NCBI RefSeq assembly: GCF_008123515.1
Contig: NZ_VSSR01000082.1
Span: 1-38,737 of the forward strand
Length of the DNA stretch: 38,737 nucleotides
DNA from: Bradyrhizobium cytisi
GTDB lineage: Bacteria; Pseudomonadota; Alphaproteobacteria; Rhizobiales; Xanthobacteraceae
Reading direction: 5' to 3'
Part shown: piece by piece, positions 30,587 through 38,737 of the stretch
Position numbering within the stretch: the first letter of the stretch is position 1
How the letters are laid out: every line of letters starts with the position of its first letter
Translations under genes and position numbers: made by a program
The notes under the pieces: model-generated
Told to the model about the DNA's origin: nothing
The model's database searches: none
What the model saw: only the letters and a program-made list of their open reading frames with translations

Positions 30587-31103
30587 CCGGAGAGGGATCC
30601 TCGCCTTCGACTTCCTGCGGCAGCTCGATCACGACGCGGCCGCCGGCGATGTCGACCTCAGGCACAATCGCATTGGTGAACGGCAGCAGCATCGTCGCGC
30701 CCTTGAGGGGCGCGATCTCGATGATGTCGCCGGCACCGAAATTATGGATCGCGAGCACGCGGCCGAGCGCACCGCCATCTGTGGTGACGGCAGCGAGCCC
30801 GATCAGATCGGCATGGTAATATTCGTCCTCATCGGTCGCGGGCAGTTTTTCGCGCGCGACATAGAGTTCGATTCCGTTGAGGCGCTCGGCCTCATCGCGG
30901 GTCGCGACGCCCTTGAAGGTCGCGACCAGATGGTCCTTGGCTTCGCGGGCCTGCGCCAGCTCGAACTGGCGCTTGCCGTCCTTGGAGAGAAGCGGACCGT
31001 AGCGCTTAACGGCAAAGGGATCTTCGGTGAAGGTCCACAATTTGACCGCGCCGCGCACACCATGCGCGGCGCCGATCCGCGCGACGCAGATCAGCGCCGA
31101 CAT
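30558..31103 (-). CDS. rimM: 16S rRNA processing protein RimM
   Basis: 181 residues. It assists maturation of the 30S head and binds uS19. The N-terminal RimM domain (VARIGAAHGVRGAVKLWTF) and the C-terminal PRC-barrel (EYYHADLIGLAAV; NFGAGDIIEI; MLLPFTNAIVPEVDI) are both complete. After the normal end region (RVVIELPQEVEGEDP) the last eleven residues SPGRPGEGRDP and the stop codon are encoded by an arm of the palindromic repeat at 30467-30586. It starts 9 bp after rpsP. Confidence 0.96.
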   Translation of the reverse strand: MSALICVARIGAAHGVRGAVKLWTFTEDPFAVKRYGPLLSKDGKRQFELAQAREAKDHLVATFKGVATRDEAERLNGIELYVAREKLPATDEDEYYHADLIGLAAVTTDGGALGRVLAIHNFGAGDIIEIAPLKGATMLLPFTNAIVPEVDIAGGRVVIELPQEVEGEDPSPGRPGEGRDP

Positions 31104-31112
31104 GGATGAGCC

Positions 31113-31445
31113 TTAGCCCTTCGCAGCGGCTTCGGCCTGCGCCTTGCGCTCCTTGCGCGGCACGGCCTTCTCGGGGTTGTTGCGCGCTTCGCGCTTTTTG
31201 ACGCCGGCGGCGTCGAGGAAGCGGGACACGCGGTCCGACGGCTGCGCGCCCTTGGCGAGCCAGGCCTTCACCTTGTCCATGTCGAGCTTGAGCCGGGTCT
31301 CGTTGTCCTTCGGCAGCAGCGGGTTGAAGTGACCGAGCCGCTCGATGAAGCGGCCATCGCGGGGGAAGCGCGAGTCGGCGACGACGACGTGATAGACGGG
31401 ACGCTTCTTGGTGCCTGCGCGGGCGAGGCGGATAACGACGGACAT
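31113..31445 (-). CDS. rpsP: 30S ribosomal protein bS16
   Basis: 110 residues. The conserved start MSVVIRLARAGTKKRPVYHV and the segment DGRFIERLGHFNP identify it. The C-terminal tail after about residue 80 is Lys/Ala-rich, as in other rhizobia. AAGGAG stands at ideal distance from the ATG. It lies 99 bp after ffh and 9 bp before rimM. Confidence 0.98.
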   Translation of the reverse strand: MSVVIRLARAGTKKRPVYHVVVADSRFPRDGRFIERLGHFNPLLPKDNETRLKLDMDKVKAWLAKGAQPSDRVSRFLDAAGVKKREARNNPEKAVPRKERKAQAEAAAKG

Positions 31446-31544
31446 TTAGTTCTCCTTCGAAGTACGGTTTGCAAAGTACGTTTTGTTCGGTTGATTGGTA
31501 TTCCGCGTTGCGTGAGACCGATGCGATCCCTCGCGACGAATTCC

Positions 31545-33092
31545 TCATTTCTTCTTGCCCGGAAAACCGCCGAGGCCCGGCAGCGTCGGCTTGCCGCTCA
31601 GCCCGGTCAGTCCAGGAACGTTCGGCAGACCGGTGCGAAGACCGGCCGGCAAATCCTTCGGCAGGCTGGGCAGACCCTGTCCGCCGCCGCCCTGCATTTT
31701 CTCCTGCAGCGCCTTCATCTCGTCCGGAGACGGCATCTTCATGCCGCCACCAAAACCCATGGCCTGAGCGATGCCGGCCAGCGGACCGCGCTTGCCCGAG
31801 CCCATGGCCTTCATCACGTCGGCCATGTTCCGGTGCATCTTCAGCAGCTTGTTGACCTGCTCGACGCTCTGGCCGGAGCCAGCGGCAATGCGCTTCTTGC
31901 GGCTGGCCTTGAGCAGGTCGGGATGACGGCGCTCGTCGCGCGTCATGGAATCGATCACTGCGACCTGGCGCTTCAAAATCTTGTCGTCGATCCCGGCGGC
32001 CGCGATCTGGTTCTTCATCTTGGCGATGCCGGGCATCATGCCCATCAGGCCGCTGATGCCGCCCATGCTGGCCATCTGCGAGAGCTGCTCGCGCATGTCG
32101 TTGAGGTCGAACTGACCCTTGCGCATACGCTCGGCGGTGCGCGCGGCCTTCTCCGCGTCGATGTTGGCGGCGGCGCGCTCGACCAGCGACACCACGTCGC
32201 CCATGCCGAGGATGCGGCCGGCGATACGATCGGGGTGGAAATCTTCCAGCGCATCGGTCTTTTCACCGGTGCCGATCAGCTTGATCGGCTTGCCGGTGAC
32301 GGCGCGCATCGACAGCGCAGCGCCGCCGCGGCCGTCGCCGTCGACGCGCGTGAGCACGATGCCGGTGAGGCCGACGCGCTCGTCGAACGCGCGAGCGAGG
32401 TTGACGGCGTCCTGGCCCGTCAGGGAGTCCGCGACCAGCAGCACTTCATGCGGGTTCGCCGCCGCTTTGATGCTAGCTGCCTCCGCCATCATCTCTTCGT
32501 CGAGCGTGGTGCGGCCGGCGGTGTCGAGCAGCACGATGTCGTAGCCGCCGAGCTTGCCCGCTTCGAGCGCGCGTTTCGCAATCTGAGCCGGCTGCTGGCC
32601 GGCAACGATCGGCAGGGTCGGAATGTCGAGATCGCGACCGAGCACGGCCAGCTGCTCCATCGCCGCCGGGCGATAGATGTCGAGCGAAGCCATCAGCACC
32701 TTGCGCTTGTCGCGTTGGACCAGGCGGCGGGCGAGCTTTGCGGTGGTGGTCGTCTTGCCCGAGCCTTGCAGACCGACCATCATGATCGGCACCGGCGGCA
32801 CGGAATTGACGTCGATTGTCTGGCTTTCGGCGCCGAGCATGTTGATCAGCTCGTCATGGACGATCTTGACAACCATCTGGCCGGGCGTGACCGACTTGAC
32901 GACGGTGGCGCCGATCGCCTGCTCGCGGACGCGTTCGGTGAAGCTGCGCACGACCTCGAGCGCGACGTCGGCCTCGAGCAGCGCGCGGCGCACCTCGCGC
33001 ATGGCGGCGTCGACGTCCTTTTCGGTCAGCGCACCGCGCCCCGTCAGACGATCGAGAATGCCGCCAAGCCGTTCCGACAGATTGTCGAACAA
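31545..33092 (-). CDS. ffh: signal recognition particle protein Ffh
   Basis: 515 residues. It is the GTPase of the bacterial SRP, which brings inner-membrane proteins to FtsY and the translocon. The N domain is followed by the G domain with GLQGSGKTTT (107-116), DTAGRT and TRVDGDGRGG. The methionine-rich M domain (MASMGGISGLMGMMPG) follows and the tail is Gly/Pro-rich. The best start is TTG at 33092, giving FDNLSERLGGILDRLTGRG as in homologues; the open frame further upstream translates a repeat. It is the first gene of the cluster. The antisense 593-codon ORF is a shadow. Confidence 0.97.
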   Translation of the reverse strand: MFDNLSERLGGILDRLTGRGALTEKDVDAAMREVRRALLEADVALEVVRSFTERVREQAIGATVVKSVTPGQMVVKIVHDELINMLGAESQTIDVNSVPPVPIMMVGLQGSGKTTTTAKLARRLVQRDKRKVLMASLDIYRPAAMEQLAVLGRDLDIPTLPIVAGQQPAQIAKRALEAGKLGGYDIVLLDTAGRTTLDEEMMAEAASIKAAANPHEVLLVADSLTGQDAVNLARAFDERVGLTGIVLTRVDGDGRGGAALSMRAVTGKPIKLIGTGEKTDALEDFHPDRIAGRILGMGDVVSLVERAAANIDAEKAARTAERMRKGQFDLNDMREQLSQMASMGGISGLMGMMPGIAKMKNQIAAAGIDDKILKRQVAVIDSMTRDERRHPDLLKASRKKRIAAGSGQSVEQVNKLLKMHRNMADVMKAMGSGKRGPLAGIAQAMGFGGGMKMPSPDEMKALQEKMQGGGGQGLPSLPKDLPAGLRTGLPNVPGLTGLSGKPTLPGLGGFPGKKK

Positions 33093-33529
33093 TGCCGTTG
33101 TCCTGTTTAACCTCTCCCCGCCTGCAGGGAGAGGTCGCCGCGCCCTTGCGCGGCGGGTGAGGGGGTACGGGACTCTCCACGCGCGCCACACGCGGAGGGA
33201 GCCCCTCACCCCGACCCTCTCCCCGCAAGAGCGGGGCGAGGGAGAAGAAAGTCCAAACACCTTTGCGCCCGAGGGCGCATCGCGCTGTCGGGCGTTGGCC
33301 TCTGGTCTCTAGGACCAGTGGGCGGGTCGAAAAGAAAGCCTTTCCGAGAAAGTGGCGGGGTTAAACTCCGCTCACGCCCAAAAGTCAAGGAAAGTTAGGG
33401 TGGCGGGATGGCTTTGCCAGGGCAAGGTCTTGAAAACAGGGCGTTTCCGGCGATGGGTTCCTTTTTCGGCGGTCCCGCCCATATAGGCGGTGATGTCCGA
33501 CCGTCCCAACCATCCCTGAAGCCCGCCCC
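33093..33529. other. 437-bp divergent gap ffh / MBL-fold gene
   Basis: The ffh-proximal part is the palindromic repeat at 33111-33245. From 33246 to 33529 I see no gene and no clear promoter, though the start of transcription of both flanking genes must lie here. Confidence 0.6.
33111..33245. repeat. palindromic repeat (CCTCTCCCCGC family) upstream of ffh
   Basis: CCTCTCCCCGCCTGCAGGGA begins the block, and CCCCTCACCCCGACCCTCTC followed by CCCGCAAGAGCGGGGCGAGG ends it. Inner hairpins include CGCCGCGC / GCGCGGCG. It is loosely related to 38571-38714. It ends 19 bp before the ffh TTG start. Confidence 0.85.
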
Positions 33530-34591
33530 GTGCCGATCACCCGCCGCCGCATCTTCGGACTGCTTGCCGGGGCCAGTGCGCTGGTCGGTGTTCCCCTTTG
33601 GATCTCCCGCATGAAAACCTATGACGGCCCGGTCTCCGATCATTTCGACGGCTTGCACTTCTTCGATCCGGACGGCGCGCCGCCGAGATCGCTCGGTGAG
33701 GTGTTCCGCTGGCAGTTCGGCGGCGGCCAAAAGCGCGCGAAATGGCCGGACTGGGCGCCGAGCCCCCATGCCGACACCCCGCCGGAGCGCGTCGATGGCG
33801 ACAGGGCGCGGTTCTCCTTCGTCGGCCACGCCAGCTGGCTGATCCAGACCGGCGGCCTCAACATCCTCGTCGATCCCGTCTGGTCGATGCGGGTGTCGCC
33901 GGTGGGGTGGGCCGGACCAAAACGCCACAACGATCCCGGCATTGCCTTCGAGAAGCTGCCGAAGATCGACGTCGTGCTGGTCTCGCACGGGCACTACGAT
34001 CATCTCGACATCGCGACGCTGTCGCGGCTCGCGAAAAATTTTGCGCCGCGCGTGGTCACCCCGCTCGGCAACGACGTCACAATGCGCAGCAGCGATTCCT
34101 CGATCAAGGCGGAAGCGTTCGACTGGCACGAGCGCGTCGAGCTCGGTAGCGGTGTCGCCGTGACTCTGGTGCCGACCCGGCACTGGTCGGCGCGCGGCAT
34201 GTTCGACCGCAACAAGGCGCTGTGGGCGAGCTTTGTGCTGGAGACGCCTGCGGGGAAAATCTACGTCGTCTGCGATTCCGGCTATGGCGACGGCGGACAT
34301 TTTCGCCGGGTTGCCGAGAAGCACGGGCCGCTGCGTCTGGCGATTCTTCCCATCGGCGCCTACGAGCCGCGCTGGTTCATGCGCGATCAGCACATGAACC
34401 CGGAAGATGCGGTGAAAGCGCTCGATGATTGCGGCGCGCAACAGGCGCTCGGGCATCATCACGGCACGTTCCAGCTCACCGATGAAGCGATCGACGCGCC
34501 GGAGAAGGCGCTGGTGGAAGCGCTCGATGCGGCCAAGATTCCGCAGGAGCGGTTCGTGGCGATGAAGCCCGGGCAGGTGGTGGAGATTTAG
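33530..34591 (+). CDS. MBL-fold metallo-hydrolase, NAPE-PLD/UlaG-like
   Basis: 353 residues. The metal motif SHGHYDHLD gives His153, His155, Asp157 and His158. FVGHASWLIQ, ILVDPVWSMRVSP and VPTRHWSARGMFDRN match the branch that includes N-acyl-phosphatidylethanolamine phospholipase D and UlaG-like lactonases. The N-terminus has TRRRIFGLLAGASALVG, which could be a Tat signal or an anchor. The start is GTG at 33530 without a strong ribosome-binding site. The substrate is unknown. It is a single gene, convergent with the SIMPL gene behind a repeat. Confidence 0.88.
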   Translation: MPITRRRIFGLLAGASALVGVPLWISRMKTYDGPVSDHFDGLHFFDPDGAPPRSLGEVFRWQFGGGQKRAKWPDWAPSPHADTPPERVDGDRARFSFVGHASWLIQTGGLNILVDPVWSMRVSPVGWAGPKRHNDPGIAFEKLPKIDVVLVSHGHYDHLDIATLSRLAKNFAPRVVTPLGNDVTMRSSDSSIKAEAFDWHERVELGSGVAVTLVPTRHWSARGMFDRNKALWASFVLETPAGKIYVVCDSGYGDGGHFRRVAEKHGPLRLAILPIGAYEPRWFMRDQHMNPEDAVKALDDCGAQQALGHHHGTFQLTDEAIDAPEKALVEALDAAKIPQERFVAMKPGQVVEI

Positions 34592-34610
34592 GTCTCGCCA
34601 CGCACACAGT

Positions 34611-34750
34611 TCGTGCCCCGGACGCAGCGCAGCGTCTCTTCGACGATGCGCTGCAGAGCCGGGGCACATGTCGACGTATTGTATCGTGTCGCTTTCCGGG
34701 TCCCGGCTCTGCGCAGCAGCGTTTCACGCTGCAGCGCGTCCGGGACACGA
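34611..34750. repeat. dispersed palindromic repeat (TCGTGYCCCGGACGC family), copy 2
   Basis: The ends TCGTGCCCCGGACGCAGCG and CGCGTCCGGGACACGA match the copy at 24482-24629 in arrangement, with inner arms GAGCCGGGGCAC / GGGTCCCGGCTC. It fills the gap between the convergent MBL and SIMPL genes, up to 4 bp from the latter's stop. Confidence 0.9.
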
Positions 34751-34753
34751 GAG

Positions 34754-35470
34754 TTATTGCTCTTTCGGCTTGATCCCCCAGCTCACATTCACCGTCACCG
34801 ACAGCGTTTCCTCACCCGGCGCAACGGCAGCAGGCGCGGCCATCGGGGCTGCGGCCATGCGGCCCTTGAACAGCGGCATGGGAGCACCACCTTCGGAGAC
34901 GCTGAGCGGCGCGCCCAGCGTGACGCCGGTGGCCTTGGCATAGATCTCGGCCTTGCGGCGGGCGTCGGCGACCGCCCGCTCGCGGGCGTCGTCGAGCAGC
35001 TTCGAGGCTTGCGTCACTTCAAACGAGATGTTGCCGATATCGTTTGCGCCGGCGCTGACCAGCGTGTCTATGATGCCGGCGACCTTGGTCACGTCGCGGA
35101 TTTTTACGGTGACGCGGTTGGAGGCGCGGAAGCTGACCACCGGCGAGGCGCCGTTCGAGCGGTTCGGCGCATATTGTGGCTGCAGCGACAGCCGCGAGGT
35201 CTGGTAATCCTTTTCGTCGATGCCGGCGCCCTTCAGCGCCAGCAGCACCTTGCCCATCGCGGCGTTGTTGGCGTCGGACGCTTCCTTCGCCGACTTGGCA
35301 TCATTGGCGACGCCGGCATCGATGTGCGCGAGATCGGGTGCCGCCGAGACGGTCGCCTCGCCGCTCACGGAGATGGCGGACGGAAAATCGTCGGCGAGCG
35401 CGGGCGCGGCCTGCAGCGTGGCGGCGAAAATAGCGGCGAGGGACGTAAAAAGGGCGGCGGGCTTTTTCAT
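34754..35470 (-). CDS. exported SIMPL-domain protein (DUF541)
   Basis: 238 residues. A signal peptide (MKKPAALFTSLAAIFAATL, cut after ALA) precedes a SIMPL/DUF541 domain: ISVSGEATVSAAPDLAHIDAG, YQTSRLSLQPQYA, VSFRASNRVTVKIRD and ARRKAEIYAKATGVTLG. Related proteins (for example BP26 of Brucella) are periplasmic and form ring- or channel-like oligomers; the function is not settled. The ATG at 35470 is only 5 bp from the stop of the GyrI-like gene, so the two form an operon. A GTG at 35479 overlapping that stop is an alternative start. Confidence 0.9.
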   Translation of the reverse strand: MKKPAALFTSLAAIFAATLQAAPALADDFPSAISVSGEATVSAAPDLAHIDAGVANDAKSAKEASDANNAAMGKVLLALKGAGIDEKDYQTSRLSLQPQYAPNRSNGASPVVSFRASNRVTVKIRDVTKVAGIIDTLVSAGANDIGNISFEVTQASKLLDDARERAVADARRKAEIYAKATGVTLGAPLSVSEGGAPMPLFKGRMAAAPMAAPAAVAPGEETLSVTVNVSWGIKPKEQ

Positions 35471-35475
35471 CGGAC

Positions 35476-36219
35476 TCACTTCAGCGGAACGAACACATTG
35501 ATCACGAGCTTGTCCTCGGCCGTCTTCAAGGGATCGGTGAGGTACTCCTCGATGAACGTGTCCTTGGCCTCCAGCTTCTTGTCGTCGAGGTGATTGGTGA
35601 TCGCCTCATAGGTGTTGTCCATGTTGTCGTAGGAGCCGCGATGGACGAATTTCAGCGCCTTGCCCTCCGGCGATTTGCCGATGCTCATGTCCTTGGTCAG
35701 GTTCTTCGGGTCCTGCTCGACCGGAATCTCGGCGAGGAAGGTGAAGCCGGTGTCGTCGGTCGAGGTGTAGACGATCATCGAATTGCCGGCGTGCTTGATG
35801 CCCTGCTTGTCCAAGAGCGCGTTCAGCGCCTTGAAGGCGTCGACCAGCGTGTCGAAGGCCGAGTCCCAATTGGCGGTGCCCTTGACCATCACGACCTTCT
35901 TGGCCTCGAGCGTGGTCTCCAGTCCGAAGGGATCGGCGGTCTGCACCGGGGCGGGCGTAACGGACGCGGCGGGCGGGGGTGCCGCCGGGCCCGGCGACGG
36001 TGAGGCGCTGGCCGCTGGCGATGGTGCCGGCGAGGGAGTTGCCGCGGGCGCAGGCGAGGCACTTGCAGCCGGGGCGGGCGCGGCTGACGGGGCCGGCGAG
36101 GGACTAGCCGACGCGGCGGGCGCCGGGCTCGGGGTCTGCGCCGGAGCGCCGGACGGGCTAAGCGACAGCGCGACTGCCGGGATCAATGCGGCCAGAGCGA
36201 GACGACGAAAAGTGTTCAT
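35476..36219 (-). CDS. exported GyrI-like domain protein with Pro/Ala/Ser linker
   Basis: 247 residues. A signal peptide (MNTFRRLALAALIPAVALS, cut near GAPAQ) is followed by a low-complexity Pro/Ala/Ser linker at about 29-95. The C-terminal domain over about 100-247 resembles the GyrI/AraC-effector-binding fold (VMVKGTANWDSAFDTLVDAF; FTFLAEIPVE; ALKFVHRGSYDNMDNTYEAI). Such domains bind small molecules; an exported version with a long linker suggests envelope sensing or binding, but this is inference. The ATG at 36219 follows GGGGAGAATAAA. First gene of the pair with the SIMPL gene, divergent from dapF. Confidence 0.85.
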   Translation of the reverse strand: MNTFRRLALAALIPAVALSLSPSGAPAQTPSPAPAASASPSPAPSAAPAPAASASPAPAATPSPAPSPAASASPSPGPAAPPPAASVTPAPVQTADPFGLETTLEAKKVVMVKGTANWDSAFDTLVDAFKALNALLDKQGIKHAGNSMIVYTSTDDTGFTFLAEIPVEQDPKNLTKDMSIGKSPEGKALKFVHRGSYDNMDNTYEAITNHLDDKKLEAKDTFIEEYLTDPLKTAEDKLVINVFVPLK

Positions 36220-36432
36220 TTTATTCTCCCCAGACCTTGCCCACCAAGGCCTTAACCCGGCCGCGCATCCCGGTTCGCGCGAACTGCGCCGTTCTAACAC
36301 GCGAGCGCCGAATTCGTCCCATGACAGATGCGTCATGGCAGCCGTCATGGTGGGCGTCCTGGTCTCGACGGCAAAACACTGGCCAAGCCGGCAAGGATCG
36401 CCATATAAGGCGGGCGAAATTCGGGAATTTTC

Positions 36433-37308
36433 ATGAGCGCGCTGGCCAACCACGCTTTTGCCAAGATGAACGGCATCGGCAACGAGATCGTCGTTGTCGA
36501 CATGCGCGATTCCGCCGGGAAGGTCACGCCGGACGACGCCCGCGCGGTAGCCTCCGCGGAGGGCGGCGTGCCCTATGACCAGCTCATGGTGCTTCAGAAG
36601 CCGCGGCTCGACGGTACCGAAGCCTTCATCAGCATCTACAACAATGACGGCTCGGAAGCCGGCGCCTGCGGCAACGGCATGCGCTGCGTGGTGCGGCAGA
36701 TTTTTGGGAAGAGCGGGCAGACCACGGCGACCTTCGAGACCGCGGCCGGCCTGCTCAATGCCTGGCAGGGCCCGGCAGCCGATCTCTACACCGTCGACAT
36801 GGGCGCGCCAAAATTCGGATGGCAGGATATTCCGCTGGCGGAAGAGTTTCGCGACACCCGCTACATCGAATTGCAGATCGGGCCGATCGACAAGCCGATA
36901 CTGCATTCGCCGTCCGTGGTCAGCATGGGCAATCCGCACGCGATCTTCTGGGTCGACGACGTCAACGCCTATGATCTCGAGCGCTTTGGTCCGCTGCTGG
37001 AGAATCATCCGATTTTCCCCGAGCGTGCCAACATCACGCTCGCCCACATCGTCGATCGCGAGCACATCACGATGCGCACCTGGGAGCGCGGTGCGGGTCT
37101 CACCAGGGCTTGCGGCTCGGCGGCCTGTGCGACTGCGGTTGCGGCTGCGCGCCTGAAGCGCACCGACCGCAAGGTCGAGATGACGCTGCCCGGCGGCAAG
37201 CTCGGCATCGAATGGCGCGAGCGCGACGACCACGTGCTGATGACGGGCACCGCGACCTTCGAATACGAAGGCAATTTCGATCCGGCGCTGTTCGCGCCGG
37301 CCGGGTAA
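36433..37308 (+). CDS. dapF: diaminopimelate epimerase
   Basis: 291 residues. It converts LL- to meso-diaminopimelate for lysine and peptidoglycan. The two catalytic cysteines are Cys79 (AGACGNGMRCV) and Cys227 (TRACGSAACATAV). KMNGIGNEIVVVD and SMGNPHAIFWVDD are typical. The ATG at 36433 fits the family, although no strong ribosome-binding site is seen. Its stop TAA overlaps the start of mtaB (TAATG), so the two are translationally coupled. Confidence 0.98.
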   Translation: MSALANHAFAKMNGIGNEIVVVDMRDSAGKVTPDDARAVASAEGGVPYDQLMVLQKPRLDGTEAFISIYNNDGSEAGACGNGMRCVVRQIFGKSGQTTATFETAAGLLNAWQGPAADLYTVDMGAPKFGWQDIPLAEEFRDTRYIELQIGPIDKPILHSPSVVSMGNPHAIFWVDDVNAYDLERFGPLLENHPIFPERANITLAHIVDREHITMRTWERGAGLTRACGSAACATAVAAARLKRTDRKVEMTLPGGKLGIEWRERDDHVLMTGTATFEYEGNFDPALFAPAG

Positions 37309-38561
37309 TGGCTGTCGAGGTCGTCACTTTCGGCTGCCGCCTCAATGCCTTCGAGGCCGAGGTGATCCGCCGCGAGGCGGAGGGCGCGGGGCTCGTAGAC
37401 ACCATCGTCATCAACAGCTGCGCCGTCACCAACGAGGCGGTGGCGCAGGCGCGCCAGTCGATCCGCAAGTTGAAGCGCGAACGGCCCGGTGCACGCATCG
37501 TCGTCACCGGCTGCGCGGCGCAGACACAAAGCAGCATGTTCGCGGACATGGCCGAGGTCGATCGCGTCGTCGGCAATGACGACAAGATGCGCAGCGATGC
37601 CTGGCGCGAGGCGCGCGACGCCTTCGATCTCGGCACAAGCGAGAAGATCGCCGTCAGCGACATCATGGCGGTGAAGGAGATGGCGCCGCATCTGATCGAC
37701 GGCTATGCGGGCGGCCTGCCGCGCGTGTTCGTGCAGGTGCAGAACGGCTGCGACCATCGCTGCACCTTCTGCATCATTCCCTACGGCCGCGGCAATTCGC
37801 GCTCGGTGCCGATGGGCGCGGTGGTCGATCAGGTGCGGGCGCTGGTCGAGCGCGGCCATGCCGAGATCGTGCTGACCGGCGTCGATCTCACCAGCTACGG
37901 TGCCGATCTGCCGGGCGCACCCAAGCTCGGCCTGCTGACCAGGCAGATCCTGCGGCACGTGCCGGAGCTGAAGCGGTTGCGCATCTCCTCGATCGATTCG
38001 ATCGAGGCGGATCGCGATCTGTTGGATGCCATCGCCAGCGATGCGCGGTTGATGCCGCATCTGCACCTGTCGCTGCAATCCGGCGACGACATGATCCTGA
38101 AGCGCATGAAGCGACGGCATTCGCGGCAGGATGCGATCCTCTTCTGCGATCAGGTGCGTCGGCTGCGGCCGGACATCGTCTTCGGCGCCGACATCATCGC
38201 GGGCTTTCCGACCGAGACCGAGGAGATGTTTTCCCGCTCGCTTGATCTGGTCGAGGAGTGCGGCCTGACGTTCCTGCACGTCTTCCCGTATTCACCGCGC
38301 CCCGGCACGCCGGCCGCGCGGATGCCGCAGGTCGCCGGCGGAGCGATCAAGGCGCGTGCGAAGCGGCTGCGCGCAGTGGGCGAGGCAGCGTTGCGGCAGC
38401 GGCTGCAAGCCGAGATCGGCGCGACGCGTGAGGTGCTGATCGAGAGCGATGGCCAGGGGCGCACCGAGCACTATCTGCCGGTGGCGATTGCGGGCAAGCG
38501 CGTGGGGAGCGTCGTGCCGCTCACGATTGCCGGCAGCGATGGCGAGCGGCTGACGACATAA
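37308..38561 (+). CDS. mtaB: tRNA t6A37 methylthiotransferase
   Basis: 417 residues, a radical-SAM methylthiotransferase that makes ms2t6A at position 37 of ANN-decoding tRNAs. The N-terminal auxiliary-cluster cysteines are Cys10, Cys38 and Cys69 (FGCRLN; NSCAVTNEA; TGCAAQ). The radical-SAM cluster is Cys148, Cys152 and Cys155 (NGCDHRCTFCIIPYGRG). GADIIAGFPTETEEMF and HVFPYSPRPGTPAARM follow. The FGCRLN start and the C-terminal TRAM-like end separate it from MiaB. It overlaps the dapF stop by one base. Confidence 0.96.
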   Translation: MAVEVVTFGCRLNAFEAEVIRREAEGAGLVDTIVINSCAVTNEAVAQARQSIRKLKRERPGARIVVTGCAAQTQSSMFADMAEVDRVVGNDDKMRSDAWREARDAFDLGTSEKIAVSDIMAVKEMAPHLIDGYAGGLPRVFVQVQNGCDHRCTFCIIPYGRGNSRSVPMGAVVDQVRALVERGHAEIVLTGVDLTSYGADLPGAPKLGLLTRQILRHVPELKRLRISSIDSIEADRDLLDAIASDARLMPHLHLSLQSGDDMILKRMKRRHSRQDAILFCDQVRRLRPDIVFGADIIAGFPTETEEMFSRSLDLVEECGLTFLHVFPYSPRPGTPAARMPQVAGGAIKARAKRLRAVGEAALRQRLQAEIGATREVLIESDGQGRTEHYLPVAIAGKRVGSVVPLTIAGSDGERLTT

Positions 38562-38570
38562 TCCGCTGTC

Positions 38571-38714
38571 TCTTCCCTTCTCCCCTTGTGGGAGAAGGTG
38601 GCGCTGACGCGAAGCGGCAGCGAGACGGATGAGGGGTATGTCTCCGCGGATAGAGACCCCTCATCCGCCTTCCCTTCGGGAAGGCACCTTCTCCCACAAG
38701 GGGAGAAGGAAGAG
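38571..38714. repeat. palindromic repeat (CTTCTCCCCTTGTGGGAGAAG family) after mtaB
   Basis: The left end carries CCTTCTCCCCTTGTGGGAGA and the right end TCTCCCACAAGGGGAGAAGG; each end is itself a hairpin and together they are inverted. The middle has CGGATGAGGGGT / ACCCCTCATCCG. It begins about 10 bp after the mtaB stop and probably ends its transcript. Confidence 0.92.
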
Positions 38715-38737
38715 TCCTGTCCAGACCGGATAGAGAG

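Noticed and set aside
27484..33110. Long plus-strand ORFs of 491 codons (27484-28959) and 593 codons (31329-33110)
   Set aside because: They lie opposite leuC and ffh and show the biased composition of antisense frames in GC-rich genes.
10119..38714. Palindromic arrays considered as CRISPR or transposons
   Set aside because: There are no regularly spaced direct repeats with unique spacers and no transposase gene; they are single long-armed palindromes.

Overview
The window is a GC-rich alphaproteobacterial chromosome segment, almost certainly Bradyrhizobium or a close relative. I base this on recognised protein sequences (a MatB close to the Rhodopseudomonas enzyme, the sdhCDAB and ffh-rpsP-rimM-trmD-rplS orders, and leuC, leuD, leuB, asd and dapF in one neighbourhood) and on the dispersed palindromic repeats typical of that group. 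Names come from reading motifs and from memory of the families; no search was run. I saw no tRNA, rRNA, CRISPR array, transposase or integrase.

Layout. 1-2.6 kb: a Pro/Ala-rich exported protein running off the left edge with four 16-bp tandem repeats in front of it, a small Pro-rich ORF, a broken glyoxalase (VOC) relic, and an FkbM-type methyltransferase. 2.9-8.7 kb: a hybrid histidine kinase downstream of the complete succinate dehydrogenase operon sdhCDAB (minus strand), with a long perfect inverted repeat upstream of sdhC. 9.2-12.6 kb: a TSUP permease, malonyl-CoA synthetase (matB) and a divergent SDR oxidoreductase. 12.9-16.3 kb: a fasciclin-domain protein, a cytochrome b561 / Mo-cofactor oxidoreductase pair, and a convergent MFS carrier. 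16.5-21.2 kb: leuB, two envelope proteins of unknown role, asd and a beta-carbonic anhydrase.

21.3-24.4 kb is the most unusual part: a CitE-like lyase gene whose 3' end recurs twice downstream as degenerate fragments, with unrelated cargo genes (an exported protein, a membrane protein, an LssY_C protein) between and beside the copies. 24.6-29 kb: a glycosyltransferase, then leuD and leuC on the same strand but separated by a zincin-like protein and two small exported proteins. 29.2-33.1 kb: translation and secretion genes ffh, rpsP, rimM, trmD, rplS. 33.5-38.6 kb: an MBL-fold hydrolase, SIMPL and GyrI-like exported proteins, then the coupled pair dapF-mtaB.

Functional links: leuB/leuC/leuD (leucine), asd/dapF (aspartate-family amino acids and cell wall), the sdh complex (TCA cycle and respiration), and the b561/Mo-enzyme pair (periplasmic redox). 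The fasciclin gene and the b561 gene each carry a similar candidate ECF-sigma promoter (-35 core, 16-bp spacer, CGTA). Many intergenic gaps are filled by long-armed palindromic repeats of about six families, one of which has become the 3' end of rimM.
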